DNA from: Aegilops tauschii subsp. strangulata
Taxonomy: Eukaryota; Streptophyta; Magnoliopsida; Poales; Poaceae
Direction: 5' to 3'
NCBI RefSeq assembly: GCF_002575655.3
Contig: NC_053036.3
Coordinates: 643,644,736-643,708,735 of the forward strand
DNA: 64,000 nucleotides
Below the pieces are notes generated by a model that searched no databases, had not been told where the DNA came from, and saw nothing but the letters and a program-made list of their open reading frames with translations. Below, in pieces: positions 21,380-32,700 of this stretch. The first letter of the stretch is position 1. The number at the start of each line of letters is the position of its first letter. Both the position numbers and the translations under genes were made by a program.

Positions 21380-23406
21380 TTGAGAAGGGTCACACTTAGG
21401 AAGTTCTCTGAAATAAGCTTTGCACCATGTACTAGGATTAATTGCCTCCAAATACTCATATCCCTCCTGGGTTAACTCTTTCATCTATGCCATTCTTGCA
21501 AGCCAATCTGCCCTAGTGGTGGCCCTTGCAATTTGCCACAATTTGTTTTTCAGGATATCCCCTTTCCAGTTCTTGGCAAAGTTCTGATGTAGATGCCTTA
21601 CACAAAATCTATGTTCAACATCAGGGAAAACAACTTCTACTGCATTGATCAACCCCTGCATTCACATAAAAATACAATTAGATTACCAAACAAACACATG
21701 AAAACACAAATAATAAAGGAAGTGTGCATTACATACTAAGGTACCTTTTGTCTATCACTCATCAGTGCCCATGGGGCAGTGTTGCGTATGAGAAGTTCCT
21801 CTTTTAATGTGTTCAAAAACCACTTCCATGTGTTCTTGTCCTCAACTTCTACTACACCTATGGCAATAGGGAAGATACAATCATTGGGATCAATTCCAAC
21901 AACAGTCAACATAATTCCCCCATATCTAGCTAGTCTTTAGGTGACACCCATCAATGCATATGACAGGTCTACAACTAGCTAAAAACCCTCTTTTGGCAGC
22001 ATCCAATGACATGTACAGGCTCTCAAACTTCCCATCCTTAACTGTTAGAAACATGTTGCTCCCAGGATTAATTGTTCTTATTTCTTCTGCATAGTCCCAT
22101 AGCATGTCATATTGCTTCAGTTCATCTCCTTTTATTTGCTTCAGTGCAATCCTTCTAGCTCTTGAAAGTTTGCTCCTTGTTGAGGTCATATTGTAATCAA
22201 GCTGCACTATCCTTGCAAAGTCCTGAAGAGACATTTTTCTCATCTGCCCTGAATTTTTCCAGATATCTATTTGCTAAGTATCTTGCAGTAAACTATTGCA
22301 GTTCCCATTCCTTTGAGCATGTACGTTCTCCAATGTATTTCTTCACCACAAAGCTCTTTGTCCTGCTGTCAGGTGCATCAAACAAATACCAAGGACAACC
22401 CTCCACACAATGAGCCCTAACTCTCTGCTTATCATTCCTAAGATATTTGATATGCACTCTATTCTGCACAATGTACTCCTGTATTGCTCCTCTAAGCTCA
22501 ATGGCTGATAGAAACACCATGCCAATGTGGAAATCAAGTTCCTTCATGTTCTCAGGCCTGAATCTTTTAAGCTTTACCTTCTTCTTCTTTTTCTTCTGTC
22601 CATGTTTATCCTTCACTTGAACTTCTTCTTCAGATTTTACATCCTCAACATCTGAATCTTTGAGTTCAACCAATTCTTCTGAATCATAGACACTATCATC
22701 AATCCACTCTGATTTCCTCTTCTTTTTCTTCTCATGCTTGTCATCAACCCATTCTGCAAACAGATCATCATCATCCTTCTGAACTTCATTGTCAGAGTCA
22801 ACCCACTCTGAGCCACTACTACTGTCATCAGTTCTTGCTCATGCACTTCCACTCTGTCTCTTCTCTTATTTGTTCTCTCCTTTTGTACATCTGTCTCAGC
22901 CCCCTTGTCCCACTGTTGCTAGCCACATGTGCTTCATTTAGCATGCCCTTCACAGCTTTGGTCTTTAGTCTAGGACTATTCCTGATATGCAAATTAACAC
23001 CATGCTTTGTTGGACTAAGAACTGGTGGAAGCTCTGTAGATCCAGTGATGCACACATCATCAAAGCCTATGTTACCAGTTAATTCTTTGTGATCAACATA
23101 TAGCTGAAAATGTTGAAACTTAGGAACAACAGCAGACATGCTAAGTGTGTTTGTATCCCTGTCAACAATTCGCAGTCATGTATCCAAATTCATACTAGGG
23201 AGAAGCCAATAAACATTACACTGGGCCATATCATATCCTAGCTGCAGCAGAAAGTCCTTGATCCAAAGTGGAGACCATGTCTCAACTTCACATCCATCAA
23301 AATACTCAATTTTTCCATCAATATAAGACTTGTTCGACCCAAATCCACAAAACAGCCCACCATAATTGATTTCAATAGAAAACACTTCTTCATTTGGTCC
23401 TATCAT
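21380..23406 (-). pseudogene. Decayed MuDR/MULE transposase
   Basis: The enzyme would cut and paste the element at its TIRs in the nucleus. Reading the minus strand: an N-terminal domain (FSIEINYGGLF, then CEVETWSPLW, 23176-23406), an acidic Lys/Asp-rich linker (22620-23139), the MuDR DNA-binding region (FHIGMVFLSAIELRGAIQEY...RVRAHCVEGCPWYLF, 22293-22560), then the catalytic region with CRPVICIDGCHLKT (about 21930-21970), FPIAIGVVEVEDKNTW, LMSDRQKGL and FCVRHLHQNF (21560-21880). DGCHL and SDRQKGL mark conserved acidic positions of the DDE core. Stops or frame changes occur near 23170, 22290, 21930 and 21480, so it is inactive. Family assignment is confident; exact joins are not. Confidence 0.82.
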
Positions 23407-23898
23407 TACAATGGAAACAATTTGTCAAATTTCAATTGATGTATTGTAGCGAAAAAAATACAAAAGAAGTGGTCTTTTGGAATTTAGAACTGAAACCCTA
23501 ACGCTAACCTCAAATCAGAGCATGCGGTTTCGGAATCCTAAATGTGACAGTGCAAATCGAAGTAAATCTATGACTATGGCACAATCCTTGCAGATTAGAA
23601 GCACTACAGGAGCAGAGGAACGACAAGATTAGGGTTATTACCGTAAGATGGAGGAGGATCGCCCACTGGTCGTCGCAGAGGGGGCATCTTGACGGGCACT
23701 CGCTCAGATTGCCCTCCAGATCACCTCAGGTCGTCGCCGCACGAAGGAAATCGCCACCGCGTGCAGGAAATCATCGCCGGCGCCACCACCGATCCCCTCC
23801 AGTGTTGCCAGAGTAGCCCCGAAAGAGGAGATTGGGTGCCACTGAGAGGGGAATAGATCGGGGGGCTTATTGCAAAGTTTCTCACCTGGCGGATGGGC

Positions 23899-24077
23899 CT
23901 TGTGTCGATGTGGCGTGGGTCAATGCGCCACGAGGGCAGGTCAGCGAGCGGTAGTGAAGAAAAGGACCTCGGGTGAACCACTTATGAAAGAATTGGGACC
24001 TAAAGGTGCATTTTCAAAGAAATAGGACTAAAGTGACACAACGACCGAACTTTTAGGACCTCCAGTGCATTTAACTC
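23899..24077 (-). repeat. Right terminal inverted repeat of the MULE
   Basis: On the minus strand it starts GAGTTAAATGCACTGG. It is slightly longer than the left TIR through an extra few bases (CAATT region near 23990). Confidence 0.9.
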
Positions 24078-24439
24078 TATGTAAAAATAAAGCAGGGAAT
24101 TTTACGGTTTTTTATGCATGCAGAGAACATTTTTTATGGCTTCACATTATGTAGAGAACAGCAAATCACTAGTTTTACCTTTTGCAAAGGTCACTCGCAC
24201 CTTCTCAGGCACTGACAAGTTAGTGTGCCACTTGTCGCAACATGGAGTTTTTCTTTTTTCCGTAGGTTCATTTATTCAAAATCTTTAATCTCTTGAATCA
24301 TGCGTCCAAACCCTGAACGGTTTTCATCATTTGATTTCTAACGTTGAGATTTTCAAAACTATCTCCTGTTAATAGGTTTTGATCAACTTTTATTTATAGA
24401 AAAGGAGAAAAAGCCGAAAGAAAAAAGGGGTTGAAAGCA

Positions 24440-24860
24440 TGTTTTTTTCACTTTATTTTATTTTTTAGAGAAGAATATATGTGCTTCTTGCAAAAGCACA
24501 TATTATTTTCCTGTTTAATGTGCTTCGCGAAAGGAAATCTGTGCCTCGCAAATTCATGCTTATAATGGACAACTTTTTTTAGAAACTCGCGTAAGAAAAT
24601 ATGTGCCTCCACGAGGAGCAAATTCATGCTTATAATGGAAGAACAATATTTTTTAGAAGCTCCCGTAAGCAAATACGTGCCTCCACAAGAAGCACATATG
24701 TGTTTTTCAGAAAAGCAAATATGTGCCTACATGAGAAACAAATCTGGAAGCACAATTTTTCTTCTTCTCATGAAAACAATTTTGTGTTGCCACGAGAAGT
24801 AATCTATGCTTTTTCATGGGAGCACAATTTATTTTTTTCGCGCTGAAAAAGATCCACCAT
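24440..24860. repeat. GAAGCA/TGCTTC palindromic low-complexity array (copy A)
   Basis: Irregular alternation of forms like GAAGCAAAT, TGTGCTTC and CTTCTCG over about 400 bp, on both strands. Short ORFs here are artefacts of the repeat. The corresponding array in copy B is at 26885-27270. Confidence 0.6.
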
Positions 24861-25286
24861 ATTCTCTCTACGAAACCTAAGAAAAACCAGTCGAAAACCG
24901 AAAAACCAGAAATAAACCATATAAACCCGAACACATATATAGAAAAATAAAATACAAAATTAAGAGGGAGCACCCAGCATGTGACATGTGACGGCGGCTA
25001 GATGCACCACTTGGCATGCTCCCAGGACCTGCCGATCCCCGCAAGGATAACCTCCATTTAGCTGCTCTCATTTTTTTAGGGGAATAATCAATGGGCTTTT
25101 TTTAGAAACCAATGGTCTTTTAATAAAAAATGAGTAAATAATGGGCTTTTGCTAATAGTTTGAGCTTTCTCATCCTGGGCTCACGGCCTGTCGGATAGTG
25201 GGGCTCTTGGCCCAATCAGAATTGCTATTTTCATTCCAGGAAGTTTTATTTTGTCTCGCTTGGTACGGCCTTCCAGTTGGTTCACG

Positions 25287-25528
25287 ATGGCAGGGAGGAG
25301 CACGGAGGCGCCACCGCCGGTGGTGGGCGGCTACGAGCTGCGCGAGCGCCTGGGGGGCGCCCCCCGGCCACGTCGGTGTGGCGCGCGGTGCGGCTCTCGA
25401 CCGGCGCCCCCGCGGCCGTGAAGCAGGTGCGGCTGGCCGGCCGCCTCCGCGACAGCCTCGACTGCGAGATCCGCTTCCTCGCCGCCGTCAGCCACCCCAA
25501 CATCATCCGCCTCCTCGACGTCGTCCGG
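25287..25528 (+). pseudogene. Truncated, frameshifted exon 1 of an ATG1t-like kinase
   Basis: ATG at 25287 begins [15 protein letters not shown], nearly the same as the intact copy at 28005. One base is missing in the glycine-loop region (the run CTGGGGGGCGCC near 25350), shifting the frame, and three codons (LPG) are absent later. After the shifted point the conserved [11 protein letters not shown] is readable in another frame. The exon ends at the same donor as the intact gene, then homology stops within intron 1 and unrelated sequence follows. No other kinase exons are nearby, so this cannot make a kinase. Confidence 0.88.
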
Positions 25529-25555
25529 GTACGAACGCCCCCAAGCCTCCCCTCT

Positions 25556-25762
25556 CTTCCTCAACTGGCCTCACCTAGCGGCCCAGGTGTGTCACGGGCC
25601 TGGCACAAACCATTTACCCGCGTCTCGGGCTAGGCAAGTGACTGTCAGGCACGGGTGCTCCTGGTCCGGTCCACGACGCACGGTTGTTAGGCCAGGTTTG
25701 GGCCCGACCGTAGAATGTCTTCGCTTATATTCTTTCTCACACTCATGCCGACCCGATCCACA
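25556..25762. other. Spacer at the duplication junction
   Basis: About 200 bp between the end of block A and the start of block B. It matches neither block by eye and has no coding or repeat signal I recognise. Confidence 0.5.
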
Positions 25763-26119
25763 AAATCGGGTCACGTCAATCGGCTTCACTAGAGGATAGT
25801 GTTCCCTAAAAAAACTAGAGGATAGTGAGTAGTATTGCTTTGCTTCCGACCTTCACTTTTTCTCTGAAAAGAAGACTTCACTTTTTACCCTCAAACAAAT
25901 GGAAAGAAAAAGAACCTGGAGGTTTTCCATCACCTATTTTTACCCTCAAACAAATAGAAAGAAAATCAAACATGTAGGAGGTCGAACCATCACGACGACG
26001 ACAGATCCCTTTTAATAGAAGAGAAGATAACAATTCAATGACGACACACATAGAAGGAAAATCTAGTATAAGGTTGGGCTACACCCAGTTGGCAGAGTTG
26101 TTGGCACACCTTTCAAATA

Positions 26120-26188
26120 CTCCCTGTGTCATGGTTTTAGCTCAAAATTTGAACTAAAACCACAATACTTATCATGGGTCGTAGGGAG
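26120..26188. mobile_element. Stowaway-like MITE (copy B)
   Basis: Begins CTCCCTGTGTCATGG, ends GGGTCGTAGGGAG, flanked by TA at 26118-26119 and 26189-26190. Palindromic centre. Same element as 18888-18955, so it predates the block duplication. Confidence 0.7.
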
Positions 26189-26884
26189 TATATGATAATA
26201 CACCTCTTTGGCCCTATTGGCATATTTACTATTTTCATTCCATTAAAAAAATGAATTCCCTCAAAAGATATGGAAAATAAATGGTACTCTCTCTCCCACT
26301 GCTTCACGGCACCGGCAAAAGTGGGTGGCTGGGAGCTGCGAGAGCGCCACACCCACGTGTTGCAAGATGAGAGACTACGATGCAGAGGCTGGGCAATAGA
26401 GCTTCCATTTTCTGAAAAATCGCATGTGCCCTTTATGGTCGTTTTTTTAGCATGCCCCTTATGGTCGTTTTGTTATTGTTCATTTGGCCAACTGACTTGT
26501 CTGGAATAGGACAATTATGTAAAAATAAAGCAGGGCAATTTTATAGTTTTTTGTGTATGCAGAGAACATTTTTTAGGGCTTCACACTATGTAGAGAATAT
26601 CAAATCACTAGTTTTACCTCTTGGAAAGATCACACCCACCTTCTCAGGAGCTGACAAGTGGCGCACTATATGTGAGCCACTTGCCGCAACATGGAGTTTT
26701 TTTTCATAGGTTCATTTATTCAAAATGTTTTATCTCTTGAACCGTGCGACCAAACGCCGGACGGTTTTCATCGTTTGATTTCTCGTGTCGAGATTTTCAA
26801 AACTATCCCATATTAATAGGTTTCGATGAAATTTTATTTACAGAAAAATAGAAAAAAACCGAAAGAAAAAAAATAGATGGAAGC

Positions 26885-27270
26885 ATGGTTCTTTTCTCTT
26901 TTAGAGAAGAATATATGTTCTTCTCGCAGAAGCAAGAAGCACATATTTGCTTCTCGTGGAAGCACACATTTTCCCCCATTTCAATGTGCTTCTCGCAAAA
27001 GGAAATCTATGCCTTCATGAGAAGCAAATTCGTACTTCTCATGGAAGCATATTTTTTTCCAAGAAGCTCACATAAGAAAATATATGCCTCCACGAGAAGT
27101 AAATCTGTGTTTCTCAGATAAGCAAACATGTGCCTACATGAGAAACAAATCTGGAAGCACAATTTTTCTTCTTCTCGCGAAAACAAATTTGTGTCTCCAG
27201 GAAAAGCAAATTTGTACTTTTCGTGGAAGGACAAAAAACATTTCTCACAAAAAAAAAGATCCACAATTTT
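26885..27270. repeat. GAAGCA/TGCTTC palindromic low-complexity array (copy B)
   Basis: Same composition and order as 24440-24860. Many short inverted repeats of AAGCA...TGCTT type. No coding content. Confidence 0.6.
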
Positions 27271-27504
27271 TCTCTCTACAAAACCTAAGAAAAAACAGGC
27301 GAAAACCAAAAAACCTAGAAAAAAATCATGTAAAACCCGAAAACAATTACAGAAAAATAAAATATGAAATTCATAAGGAGCACTCAGCACGTGATACGTG
27401 ACGATGGCTAGACGCACCGGTTGACGTGCTCCGAGGACATAAAAAATGACCCTGCCGGTCCGTGCAAGGATAACCTTCATTTAGTTGCTCTCATTTTTGT
27501 GTGT

Positions 27505-27865
27505 GTGTGTGGGGGGGTGGGGGGGGGGTAATTTTAGTGTTTTTAGTGGTAAACCACACTTAGTTCAGTGTTTAGAGTGCGGTTTACAGGTATTACAAAC
27601 GGGTCGTGGGGAGATCCCATCCACAAGTGGCGATCGACATCTAAAGAAGAAACTTGACTAAATTATGAGAATCAAAGTTCATACTACCTTCAAAAATAAA
27701 ATCACAGCTAGTAAAGTCTCTCGCTCGAGCACAAATTTCGTTGATAATAGCACTGTGCCTTTCTTTCGATCCATTCTTTATCTCTGCTACAGCTCCGTGG
27801 CAACCACAATGCGGTCTCATAGAACAGTTCGGTAGGCGCAGGACTAGAAGAATAACCGATGGGCT
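27505..27865 (-). mobile_element. Fragment of an RNase H-like (RVT_3) coding sequence, probably from a retroelement
   Basis: This segment is absent from block A. The minus strand reads, across frames, INEICARARDFTSCDFIFEG, then AHNLVKF-like (here DSHNLVKF), then DVDRHLWMGSPHDP. This resembles the C-terminal part of the RNase H-like domain found in many Triticeae LINE or retroelement-derived ORFs. It is flanked on the left by a GT run and G run (27495-27530). No poly-A tail or clear target duplication was found. It ends about 140 bp before the kinase ATG. Confidence 0.4.
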
Positions 27866-28004
27866 TTGGGTAATAGTTTGAGCTTTCACATCTTGGGCTC
27901 ACGGCCTGTCGGATAATGGGGCTCTTGGCCCAATCAGAATTGCTATTTTCATTCCGATATTTTTTTTTTGTCTCGCTTGGGTACGGGCTTCCAGTCCGTT
28001 CTCG

Positions 28005-29709
28005 ATGGCAGGGAGGAGCACGGAGACGCCGCCGACGGTGGTGGGCGGCTACGAGCTGCGCGAGCGCCTCGGCGGGCGGCCCCCGGCCACGTCGGTGTGG
28101 CGCGCGGTGCGGCTGTCGACCGGCGCCCCCGCGGCGGTGAAGCAGGTGCGGCTGGCCGGCCTCCCCGGCCGCCTCCGCGACAGCCTCGACTGCGAGCTCC
28201 GCTTCCTCGCCGCCGTCAGCCACCCCAACATCATCCGCCTCCTCGACGTCGTCCGGGTACGTACGTCCCCAAGCCCCCCTTCTCGTCTTCTTGTACCAAT
28301 CGAGTCGCTTATTCTGCTCTGTCTCAGACAGACCCCAGGCTGCATCTACCTCGTCATGGAGCTCTGCGAGGGGGGAGACCTGGCGACCTACATCGAGCGG
28401 AGCGGCGGCAGGGTGGAGGAGAGCGTCGCCAGGAATTTCATGAGACAGATCGGTAATTCACCCTATCATCTACTGTATTCCCCAATTGTTCGCGGAATTC
28501 TTGTTTCCACCATCGATTTCGATTCGATGTGATGTGTAAAAACTGGAGCTTGCCCCCTTGTGGCTGGCAGGAGCTGGTTTGCAAGTGCTCCGCCGGCACC
28601 ACGTCGTCCACCGGGACTTGAAACCTGAGGTCCAGGGACTGAAATCCCTTATTAAATTATTTGTTTAGTGCTTTCTAACTGTCAATTTTGAATTGATAGA
28701 GCTGTTGAATGAATTGTTGCAGAATATCCTACTCTCTTGTCTTGGCAGCGATGCGATACTCAAGATATCCGATTTTGGTCTGTCCAGGTTAGTTCTGAAA
28801 TGGCAGTTCTTGTGTTGACAAGTACTCATTTTATCATGTATGAGTAGTTGCAGGAAAAATATGCCATTCATCGTAGCAACCGCTGCTGTTCTTTTGGTCA
28901 ACTTTGAAATCAATCATTGGACGTTCTTTCAACATCTATTAGCTACTGAACCACATCAGAGTAGCAGAAACCAAAAATATATGTAATGATGCTAAACATG
29001 GTGGAGTGGTTCTGCGTGATAAATAAGGCTCGTTAGTTACGCAATCAAGTTTCTGGACAAACAAAAATACAGTCACATTTGTTGCTCTTTACTAGGGTTC
29101 TTCATCCTGGGGAGTATGCGGAGACAGCCTGTGGCACCCGCTTGTACATGGCCCCTGAAGTCATGCTATTTCAGAAGTACGATGACAAGGTATGCTGTAT
29201 ATGCTCACGTGCCCAACATTTTTTTTGCCACAACGAATGGCACAAATCTGAACATCTCCTGTGTGCAGGTAGACTTGTGGAGTATCGGCGCGATCCTCTT
29301 TGAGCTCTTGAACGGCTACCCACCATTCCGTGGTAGAAGCAATGTGCAGGTCATGCGCTTTCACTCGCCAACTTTGTTTAATCATGATTTCAGAGACTTA
29401 GATTTTGGAACGGTCCTTGGCTCACATGTTGGTCTCTTCAGATGCTTCAATGTATAAACAGAACTGGCTCCCTTCCGTTCTCGCAACTCGTGGTACCCAG
29501 CCTGCATCCTGATTGCATCGACATATGCACCAGACTACTATGCACGAATCCAGGTCTGTCTTGGACGCTGGTCATGCCGCCTCTTCCGCCAACCAAAATG
29601 CTGAAACTCCGGATGGTTATGCATAGCTGACGTCTGGGCGCCTGTTTTGTTTTCAGTGAAGCGGCTGTCCTTGCAAGAATTCATCAACCACGGCTTCCTC
29701 AGACCGTAG
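28005..29709 (+). CDS. ATG1t-like serine/threonine protein kinase (eight exons)
   Basis: Exons that join in frame to 278 residues: 28005-28256, 28332-28452, 28571-28629, 28723-28787, 29096-29189, 29269-29349, 29442-29553 and 29657-29709 (stop TAG). All introns have GT and AG. Kinase landmarks: AVKQV (Lys), [18 protein letters not shown] (helix C), VHRDLKPE (catalytic loop), KISDFGLSR (DFG), LYMAPEV (APE), [19 protein letters not shown]. The glycine loop is unusual ([11 protein letters not shown]). The protein ends just after the kinase domain, with no regulatory C-terminal region. Both traits match my memory of the short plant kinase ATG1t, a member of the ATG1/ULK family that starts autophagy. 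Exon 1 is very GC-rich. It looks functional, but expression is unknown. Confidence 0.85.
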
Positions 29710-32700
29710 ATGCCACGCTGAAACTGAAGAGGATTTTGGTGCTGGCCGAGTATCATCTGAAGCATGGGATCTGTTTGCTTGTTTGTGATGGCTTCAGATA
29801 GTGCGAATATAGATCTGAATGTTTGTACTTTACAGAATTATCCATATGCAGTTTCGTGCCATTTAACTGTAGCCTGTAGGACTGCTCAATATCTGAAGCT
29901 TAGGACTGGCTGATTAGTTTACTGTACTTGATTTACTGTATGGAAAATGCGAATGTGAATATAATGTAAGAAAACTGTGGATGCAAGTCTACCAGTAGAA
30001 AGGAACATGCCAGTTAGCATTTTGCATGGTTCTGGTTTGCAAGCAGTTGCCTGTTGAGATGGCCTGACAGAAGAAGCAACTTCCTTCGGTGAGGAGGAGG
30101 ATTATTCTTGCGGATTAACCCTGACAGGAGAATTCACTGCTAGTTTTGATCTTTCCTGACTTTTTTTTTCATAATCATGAAATAAGAAAAGCAATACTCC
30201 CTCCACACAAATCTTCTCTACTCTTAATGTCTGAGTTGGTAGTCTTGCCTCACTCCTAGCTCATCCAACCACTTCTATCTGTGGCCCACCTTTCACGTCC
30301 CGTCACAGCGGCCTACTTGGGCCGGCCCATTTGACACGTGCATTAACTCAATCAGATTCTAAAAAAAAAAACATCAATAATCTCTCCCATAAAAAATCAT
30401 TTATCTCTACTTTTGATGATACCCATCGATCAATGGAAGGAATAGCCAGCCCCACCCTCCGCTGATTTGGTCAACGCAGAGTCAAGCCCAACTCACACGG
30501 AAACAAATCAGCCCCAAAATCAGGAATATACTAAGAGCTTGATCTCGCGGTCCCCATGATTCGTCAGATTCTCTTTCTCTCACCCGAACAATCTCTCTCG
30601 GTCAACCTCCCCACGTGCCTTTGCCTCCTATCTATCCGCTGCACGCCGCCGAGTGTGTCCCTCGGCCTAGCGGCATGCAGTAGCGGCATGTAGGTAGTGC
30701 AAACAGGCATAGATGACGAGGTTCTTCCGGATCTGACCAGGCGCCGCCACAGTTCCCTCGGCCGTGATTGAACTGCACATCTTCCTCTCCATTGCCCTGC
30801 CCCACACGGTAACCCTAAGCAAGGAGAACAATGTTGTTTTGATCAGAAATTTGTGATATTTTTCTGCACTGATATAATGAGAAAGAGGATAACGTATATT
30901 GGGTCTTGTCATGGTAAGAGACACTTTTGTATTGTGCATATATTTCTTGTTATTTGTTTTCAATCTTGTTCAAGTTGATAAAATATTTAGACGTTGTCCC
31001 CTACCTGAGTTTCCGAATGAATATGTCCAAGTTTTGTTTTGCTGATCTGATAATATTCTAGCTTAGCATTGAAAATTGACATCATTCGTATATGCATCTT
31101 CATTTTCTATTTTTTTATGATACAAGTTTTTTTATCTTGCATTTAAGTTTGTTGTACTGACTTATGGAGGGAGATTTGAATCTTGTATTATATATTGGCG
31201 GCCAATGCAATCAATCTACAAATTTAAGCAAGAAGTTGACACGAACTTTGCAGTTACTGGCAATGTGAAGGTAATCCGGTTGATCCCCTCATTGCACTAA
31301 AAGCTATTAATTCAATGATGATAGTGAGATTGGAATCTTGTTATTCTTGTTGCTCTCTTTAGATATTGGAATACACCGAACACAGATTTTGATCATGGCT
31401 CTACTTCAGGTGCCTTGTGATGCTTATGTAGTTATGTGTAAAAGCACTCCCTTATTAGAAAATAAAAAATCATATCCAATAAATAGCACCACCAGTTTGT
31501 GCTGTAACTGATAAGACTCTTGTCTATCAAAATATCAATTAAACACCTGCTCGACGCAATAGAGTAGCGTGAGAGAAATTAGTTAGATCTCATGAAGCTT
31601 AGAGAATGTACAAATTTGTGCAGCTACATAGTGAACTAAGTAAGAAACTTCACACTATAGTTCATGAAGTTTTGAATGTCACCCCTGCCCTTGAGACTAC
31701 AAGACCTTCTGGACTTCTGTCATTGAGCTCCTTGCTCTTAGCTATTGATAAAGCCTAATCTACTTTGGTATAGCTCTGAGTGTATAATTTTCTTATGTGT
31801 GAGTATGCTCGTTGTTTCCATCTTGGAGAAGTAAAAGCTTATCAGACTACGCATACACAGATTGTTCTGATAGTACATTATGAATTTTATGATATTTGCA
31901 AATAATCAATTCCTCATGATTTTTTTTGCCTTTTCTTTGGATTTTTTTAGAGAAACCCTTGTTATCCATCGTTGGAAACTTTTAGATCTAGAGATTGCAC
32001 ATGTGCTGGAGAACTCGTTTTTTTCTTCTTCTTTAGATCAGGTTGAAAAGCAAGTTGCTATGGAAGTGAAGTCGGTGATTCAGAATGAAAAGAAATCCAA
32101 TGGATTTATTGATGACAATGAACTTGAATTATTTTGGCCAACTATTTCGATAGCTGGCATTACATCATCCGTTACATCTCTTATCGAGAGAAGAATGTGT
32201 GGAAGGCCTTCTTGAAAGAGCACATGCAGAAGAAGACACTATAAAGAATAAAGTTTTTTTTAGAGTGAAACAATGAATTCCATCAACTCCCATGTCTCGT
32301 GTCCTTCATGTTTTCTTCACTTTAATACCCAACTTGATTGATCTCCATGGAAAAGTCCCTGCTCTTGAAAATCTCTTGCACACCTTTAATTGAGCGAAAA
32401 CTGGCAACCGGATGAAAGAAGGAGATTAACACGCCCTTGGAAGGGCTGCCACTAAAAATAAGCTAGCTAAACAAACACAAAATATGAAGTCTGAGGAAGA
32501 GCACACAGGCAAGAGACAAATGCCCGCTGAAGTTACCACGCGAGAAGAGGCGGAATTGTGGGATCGGCGTAACATAGGCTTTGTAGCTTTTTTTTTTAGA
32601 ATTCATAGGTTTTGTAGCTATGCGGAACACCAGAAGCATTACAGGGTGGCCAAGGTGGACCTCGGCCCACCCTGAGATATTGAATCAGCCTATGGATCTG

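Larger units (their letters stand above)
19262..24077 (-). mobile_element. Mutator-like element (MULE) with long TIRs and 9-bp target duplication
   Basis: A 4816-bp element lies between perfect 9-bp direct repeats TATGTAAAA (19253-19261 and 24078-24086). Its termini are inverted repeats of about 175-179 bp that start GAGTTAAATGCACTGG and are more than 90% alike by eye. Nine-base duplications and long TIRs are the hallmark of Mutator superfamily elements. It carries a decayed MuDR-type transposase on the minus strand, a GRF zinc-finger pseudogene on the plus strand, and a hairpin minisatellite. The paralogous block holds the empty site as a single TATGTAAAA at 26516-26524. Confidence 0.92.
24087..25555. 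repeat. Duplicated block, copy A (right part)
   Basis: The sequence matches 26525-28290: the same order of AATAAAGCAGGG, GAAGCA-rich array, GGGCTCTTGGCCCAATCAGAATT, and kinase exon 1, ending shortly after the exon-1 splice donor. It is more decayed than copy B. Confidence 0.85.
25763..28290. repeat. Duplicated block, copy B, upstream of the intact kinase
   Basis: The partner of 18557-19261 plus 24078-25555. It begins AAATCGGGTCAC and extends into intron 1 of the kinase. It lacks the Mutator-like element but carries its own insertion at about 27505-27865. It contains the Stowaway-like MITE at 26120-26188 and the GAAGCA-rich array at 26885-27270. Confidence 0.85.
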
